DNA of 64,000 bases from Antedon mediterranea (Eukaryota; Echinodermata; Crinoidea; Comatulida; Antedonidae), in NCBI RefSeq assembly GCF_964355755.1, contig NC_092676.1, positions 6,742,288 to 6,806,287 on the forward strand. The letters are read 5' to 3'. Made by a program: the position numbers and the translations under genes. The notes under the pieces were generated by a model. It had not been told where the DNA came from. It worked only from the letters and a program-made list of their open reading frames with translations, and searched no databases. Positions 59,717 through 64,000 of the stretch are shown here, piece after piece (positions within the stretch are counted from its first letter, which is position 1; every line of letters begins with the position of its first letter).

Positions 59717-62433
59717 AGCGAGTTGGTTAAAAAGAGTAAATATTAATATTAATTTATCAAACCATGCCTATTAGGTCTACTTATTTATTTTTGCAGTAAG
59801 TCAACCACCACCACATTACCACCACAATTTTATGTCAGCTCTTTATTAGCTACAGTTTTTGTTATTGAAACATGTTGAATTCCATGATAGGCCTATATAT
59901 ATATTAGGCAAAACAAACAATAGATAAAATAACTTTATTTTTACTTTATAACTTTAACTATATTCTCGGCTTAAAACTAAAGGCAGTCAAACCATAAACA
60001 AAGAATAATAATTTTAACAATTTAACTTCTGTGTTTTTCGGTATACAAATATATAATACAACATTCAGAATACGTGAAAATTCGTTCACGATCAGCTTCA
60101 TTTTCGAAATTTGAAATAGGGCATGTTTTCTGATTTAGAACTCTACTCAACTCTAAAATCATATATTATTCAAGTAATTTTAACAAAACACTAAACTAAG
60201 CAAAAATTGTACATCCTGTTAACGATGCTCACATAAAGGGCATCATTTTTTAAAAGCAATACATTCAGTGGCGGTGTAAGCTTTCTGATTAATAATTATT
60301 ATGTACATCTATTTGTGGATTAACTTAACTCTGAAATGGTGATGTGATTATAAAAAGCTATTTTAACGAATATGCGCTAAACTAAGCTTTATTAATAAGA
60401 AATATTACTATTTATTACATATTCTTTTACAAGTAAAGTAAAAATACTAAAACATGAAAAAAGCAACTTCATTTTTGAGAGACGTTTTAAAGAAGGCGTT
60501 TTCCCTCCACACAATAATTGTTAGGTCAATTTTATAATATTCGACATCTTTAACGCTTTTCTGAAATTTAGACAATTTTCGAACCATTCGTTATTCGATC
60601 AATGTCACTTTGACCCCCCATCCCCAAAATCGTTTCCGTGCACCTTATCATTTTTGGTACTTAACTTGTTAATATACAAGCAGATATTACAAGCAAAATG
60701 AGCCATCTGAACACAATGGTGTTTGCTTTCTGATTATTAATATTCTCTTACATATTATCTCTTTTACACGTTACTTTTGAAAGGATGTCATTCGGAAATC
60801 GTGAAATTAAGAAAGAAATAGATATGTTACGTTTAATTTCATGGTAACATTTATATTTTTTATCATCGGTAAGATGGTGTTCAGTTTATTGTGTGAATGA
60901 ATCATTTTAGATAGGCCTACATGTTACCGTAAGTAGGCTGCAACTACATTAGTTCTTCTTTTAATTATGTAAGTGACGATCAACTGGACTCTCTGTATGC
61001 ACTATATTGTATAATGCTTTTTTTTTTTCGAAAAGGTAGCGTTCTGTATTATTGTGTGTTTTTATTTCATTTGATACATTCCATCATTGATAGACCGTCA
61101 CTATAAAATTGTTGTGTGACAATACAGAAAATTTTAATGAGCTAAACTAAGCAAGACAATTAAATAGAAATAATATTTTTGAAAATTAGTTTTAGAAAGA
61201 GTATTGTTTATTACTGTTTTCTATGTAAATGACATCCAAAATAAAGAGAAATGAAATGAATACATTCTGTTTTTATAACTTAGTTTAGGCCTAAACATCT
61301 CAGCTTAATTTATTTAAACATGAAAATTATTTCTCAATTGAAATTTATATCAAAGATGTTTAACCTAATTTTTCATTGCGATTGTTTCTCTTCATCTGTT
61401 ATTTGGTGTCTCTCAAAAACTTGTTGTTGGTTGCAGAAAAATTACAACGAAGGAAAATAAATGCCTCAGTGTAAGGAACTCTTCTCCCTCAGTGCTTTGC
61501 ACCACATTTCATTAATGTCACCTTGACTCTCACCCACAATTCGTTCTTGTGCACCTTATCATTTTCAAACCTTTACATTCGAATGTACAAGAAGATAAGG
61601 CAAGCAAAATGGCCCATATGAATACAATGCTGTATGTTTTCTGATAATATTCTTTTTTTATTGTGTGTGTTTATTTACACTTTACATTTTAATGAGTGTC
61701 GTTCTGGAATCGAACTACTCAGCAAAACATTAACATCAAGATAAATATTAACCACCTAATGTCATTTATTATATTTTATAAATAATTATTTTAAAATAAT
61801 ATATTTGTCTATCTTGTAATATTGTTTAATAAACTAGCATGCCATTTTAATTAATTATATCGATAATAAAATGAGAATTAGTTTTTTAAGATTATTATTA
61901 TAAGTCTTTATTGTCTCTATTCTCTTTTTTCCATGGAAATGAAGTCTAAAATAAAGAGAAATGAAATGAAATTAATACAATTATGATTTTACATCTACAA
62001 TAACCGCCTCAGCTTAATTTATTGAAACATGGTACTTATTTATCCATTGAAATTTATATCAAAGATGTTAATCTAATATGACTTTATATTTTCTATTCGG
62101 TTGCTTCTCTTCATCAGTTATTTGGTGTTTGTCATTAAACCTAACAATCGGTAAATGATAGGCCTATATTGATATTCTGTTCATGTCAATGTTCAAAATT
62201 TAGGTCATAATAATGATAGTGAAACTCTTTTTTATATTAGGTCTTCGTTATAGACGCTAATAGTAGGACCTAATATGTTTATATTTAGACCTAAGCAATA
62301 ATCCGATTAACAACAAATTACATTACACTACATAGAAGTAGTCAATTCATTAAAACAAATCTCTCACAAACTTGTTGATTGTCAGAAAATTTAATTTAAA
62401 AAATATTATGTTCGAACTCTTTACAGTAAATTA

Positions 62434-62643
62434 TCAAACGAACAATGTCACCTTGACTCTCGTGCACCTTATCTTTTTCGAAACTTTACCTTTGAATATA
62501 CAAGCAGATATTACAAGCAAAATGGGCCATCTGAATACAATGGTGTTTGCTTTCTGATTGATAATATTCTCTTTTATTTTGTGTGATGATTTCATTATCG
62601 AATTGAGAGATATTTTACCTTTGGTTGGGACGGCGGCACTCAA
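62434..62643 (-). other. Short open frame inside one module
   Basis: The minus frame (69 codons) reads MSAAVPTKGKISLNSIMKSS, then KANTIVFRWPILLVIS. It is similar to 59489-59716. It could be chance conservation inside a repeat; I cannot claim a protein. Confidence 0.25.
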
Positions 62644-63892
62644 AACAGTGCTGAATTAAACGACCTAAACTAAGCGTGTTGGTTAAAAAGAGTAAATATT
62701 ACTAAATTAATTTATCAAACCATGCCTACTAGGCTTACTTATTTATTTTTGCAGTAAGTCAACCACCACCACATTACATTAAATTTATTTGGAATGTCTC
62801 TTCTGCAACAGCGGCACAAACCTATCGGTAGTGCACCATAATAATGAAAGTCATAAAATGCCAATTAAAAATTCAATAAATAAATGCAATCAAAAAACAA
62901 GAAGAAAACACAAATATTACAGTAAGTACTTAAGTTTTCATGGTACTTGTCAAATATCATAAAGAAGATAAAACTTTGGGTCATTAATAAAGTAGTCAGA
63001 GTTACCAAGAGTTAACGTTAATTTTAACCAGAAATTAAAAAGTTATAAAGAATAGATCCGATATATTTTACGATATTTGTAACAAATAAAATCGTTTGAA
63101 TCACAAACTAAAACCAAATAAGGTGCAAGTGTGTATTTATTGTTATCGAATCGTTTTTCCGTTATTCTTTCTGATCAATTGTTCTGTTCCGCTAGGACAT
63201 GGTGTTCAAGGAGAGCAATTGACCAAAACAAATACATGATAGGATGTCAAAATCAGCATTTCCATTTCATGCCAACTTGTCACAATGTCAATTTGACCTC
63301 CGTCCCCAAATGGTTCCCGTGCACCGTGTCATCTTTGACACTTTACGTTTGAAAATACAATTAGCAGATATGACAAGCAAAATTGAATACAATAGTGTTT
63401 TCTGATCGATGAGATTTTCTTTATCTTGTATATTTATGTATCCAATTGAAACACGACAAATTTGTAATCATGTTGCGATATATGCGTGAACAGTAAACAG
63501 AAATAATAGGATACAAATATTGTTTTCGACTAATTCATTTATTTTTGTGAAATCAATTTAAATAAAAATAATTGTACAATAATACAATACAGTCGTTAGG
63601 AAATCTTAATAAATATACGTAGGCAAAACAAACAATTTATTAGATAAAATAACATTACTAACCGGACTTAGAATTAAAGCCAATCAAACCATAACAAAAC
63701 ATAATGATTTCAACAATTCACATTTTGTGTTTCTCGGGATACGAACACCAACATTAGTGCATTAGTTTAATTTCTTTTCAAATATTATTATGTGAGACAA
63801 TCCAAATGAAATGAAGGCAGAACAATCTGAACAAAAAGAAAATTGTGGGTACCAGTATATCAATATGGATGTACCCACGAACAAAAACAAAA

Positions 63893-63960
63893 AATTACTA
63901 ATCCGTTTGAACGGATTACTAATTCGTTTTAACGAATTAGTAATTCGGTAGAACGGAAAA
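63893..63960. repeat. Palindrome cluster, copy B
   Basis: taatccgtttgaacggatta and ctaattcgttttaacgaattag are two adjacent near-perfect palindromes, a more complete version of those at 57740-57800. Confidence 0.75.
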
Positions 63961-64000
63961 CGCTCGAAAAACATGAGATAAGAATTAATTTTTATAAAGA

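Larger units (their letters stand above)
53340..64000. repeat. Diverged tandem array of noncoding modules (about 0.8-1.4 kb each)
   Basis: A block with caatgtcactttgac, cgtgcaccttatcattttc, cctttgaatatacaagcag, caagcaaaatgggcc and aatacaatggtgtttgctttctg recurs near 54120, 55500, 56310, 57300, 58430, 59530, 60655, 61570, 62480 and 63345. A second block (taaccgcctcagcttaattt...cttcatcagttatttgg...ggcctatattgatat) recurs near 55790, 57905, 59045, 61290 and 61995. A third (aacaaacaatt...gtgtttttcggaatacgaac) recurs near 53360, 59905 and 63615. All are in the same orientation and diverged by indels. Alternatives are decayed gene exons, an array of LINE/SINE 3' ends (note ttctatgga...gaaataaagagaaatga), or an unnamed satellite-like family. 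The array continues beyond the window. Confidence 0.8.
61990..64000. repeat. Segmental duplication, copy B
   Basis: Second copy of 55780-57840; it runs off the window end. Confidence 0.8.

Overview
This is a eukaryotic window: AT-rich, repeat-dense DNA with spliced genes, LINE, SINE and Ty3/gypsy remnants, and satellite DNA. My best guess is a marine invertebrate deuterostome, most likely an echinoderm. This rests on expanded DED-NACHT-LRR innate immune receptors, a cathepsin L-like exon fragment, a tRNA-derived SINE, and a striking excess of the octamer TAGGCCTA. It is inference, not proof.

The core of the window is two paralogous NLR (NOD-like receptor) loci, both on the minus strand. Locus 2 (52143 down to 38608) looks intact. 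It has a DED-like first coding exon (51589-52143), three linker mini-exons of 48, 45 and 45 nt, and one giant exon (38608-46862). That exon carries a complete NACHT ATPase followed by about 38 units of a 57-residue double LRR. All introns are phase 1, and the joined reading frame is about 2975 residues. Locus 1 (24350 down to 7385) has the same plan with one mini-exon, but it is damaged. A one-base-class frameshift at about 17229-17236 separates NACHT (17229-19756) from a 6.2-kb LRR array (10976-17233). A 5'-truncated LINE (8061-10977) then splits the array from its decayed tail (7385-8060). The two loci share intron and upstream flank sequence, so they arose by segmental duplication. SINEs and foldback elements were inserted afterwards.

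Layout: 1-1355 broken Ty3/gypsy pol; 1615-6700 foldback elements and repeat fragments; 7385-24830 NLR locus 1 with the nested LINE; 24828-31720 insertions, duplicated noncoding modules, a second LINE fragment (minus strand) and an isolated cathepsin L-like pseudo-exon; 32085-35240 a hairpin-forming 67-bp satellite with a five-unit higher-order repeat, followed by other tandem repeats, a small inverted-repeat element and ATC-type microsatellite; 35258-37152 a region bounded by inverted repeats; 38608-52640 NLR locus 2; 53340-64000 a diverged tandem array of roughly 0.8-1.4 kb modules, with a related module upstream of locus 1.

Functionally, the NLR genes would encode cytoplasmic sensors: a death-fold signalling domain, a NACHT oligomerisation ATPase, and an exceptionally long LRR solenoid for ligand recognition. 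The LRR arrays are homogenised tandem repeats (171 or 174 bp) with higher-order structure. Variation concentrates at fixed positions expected on the concave face of the solenoid.
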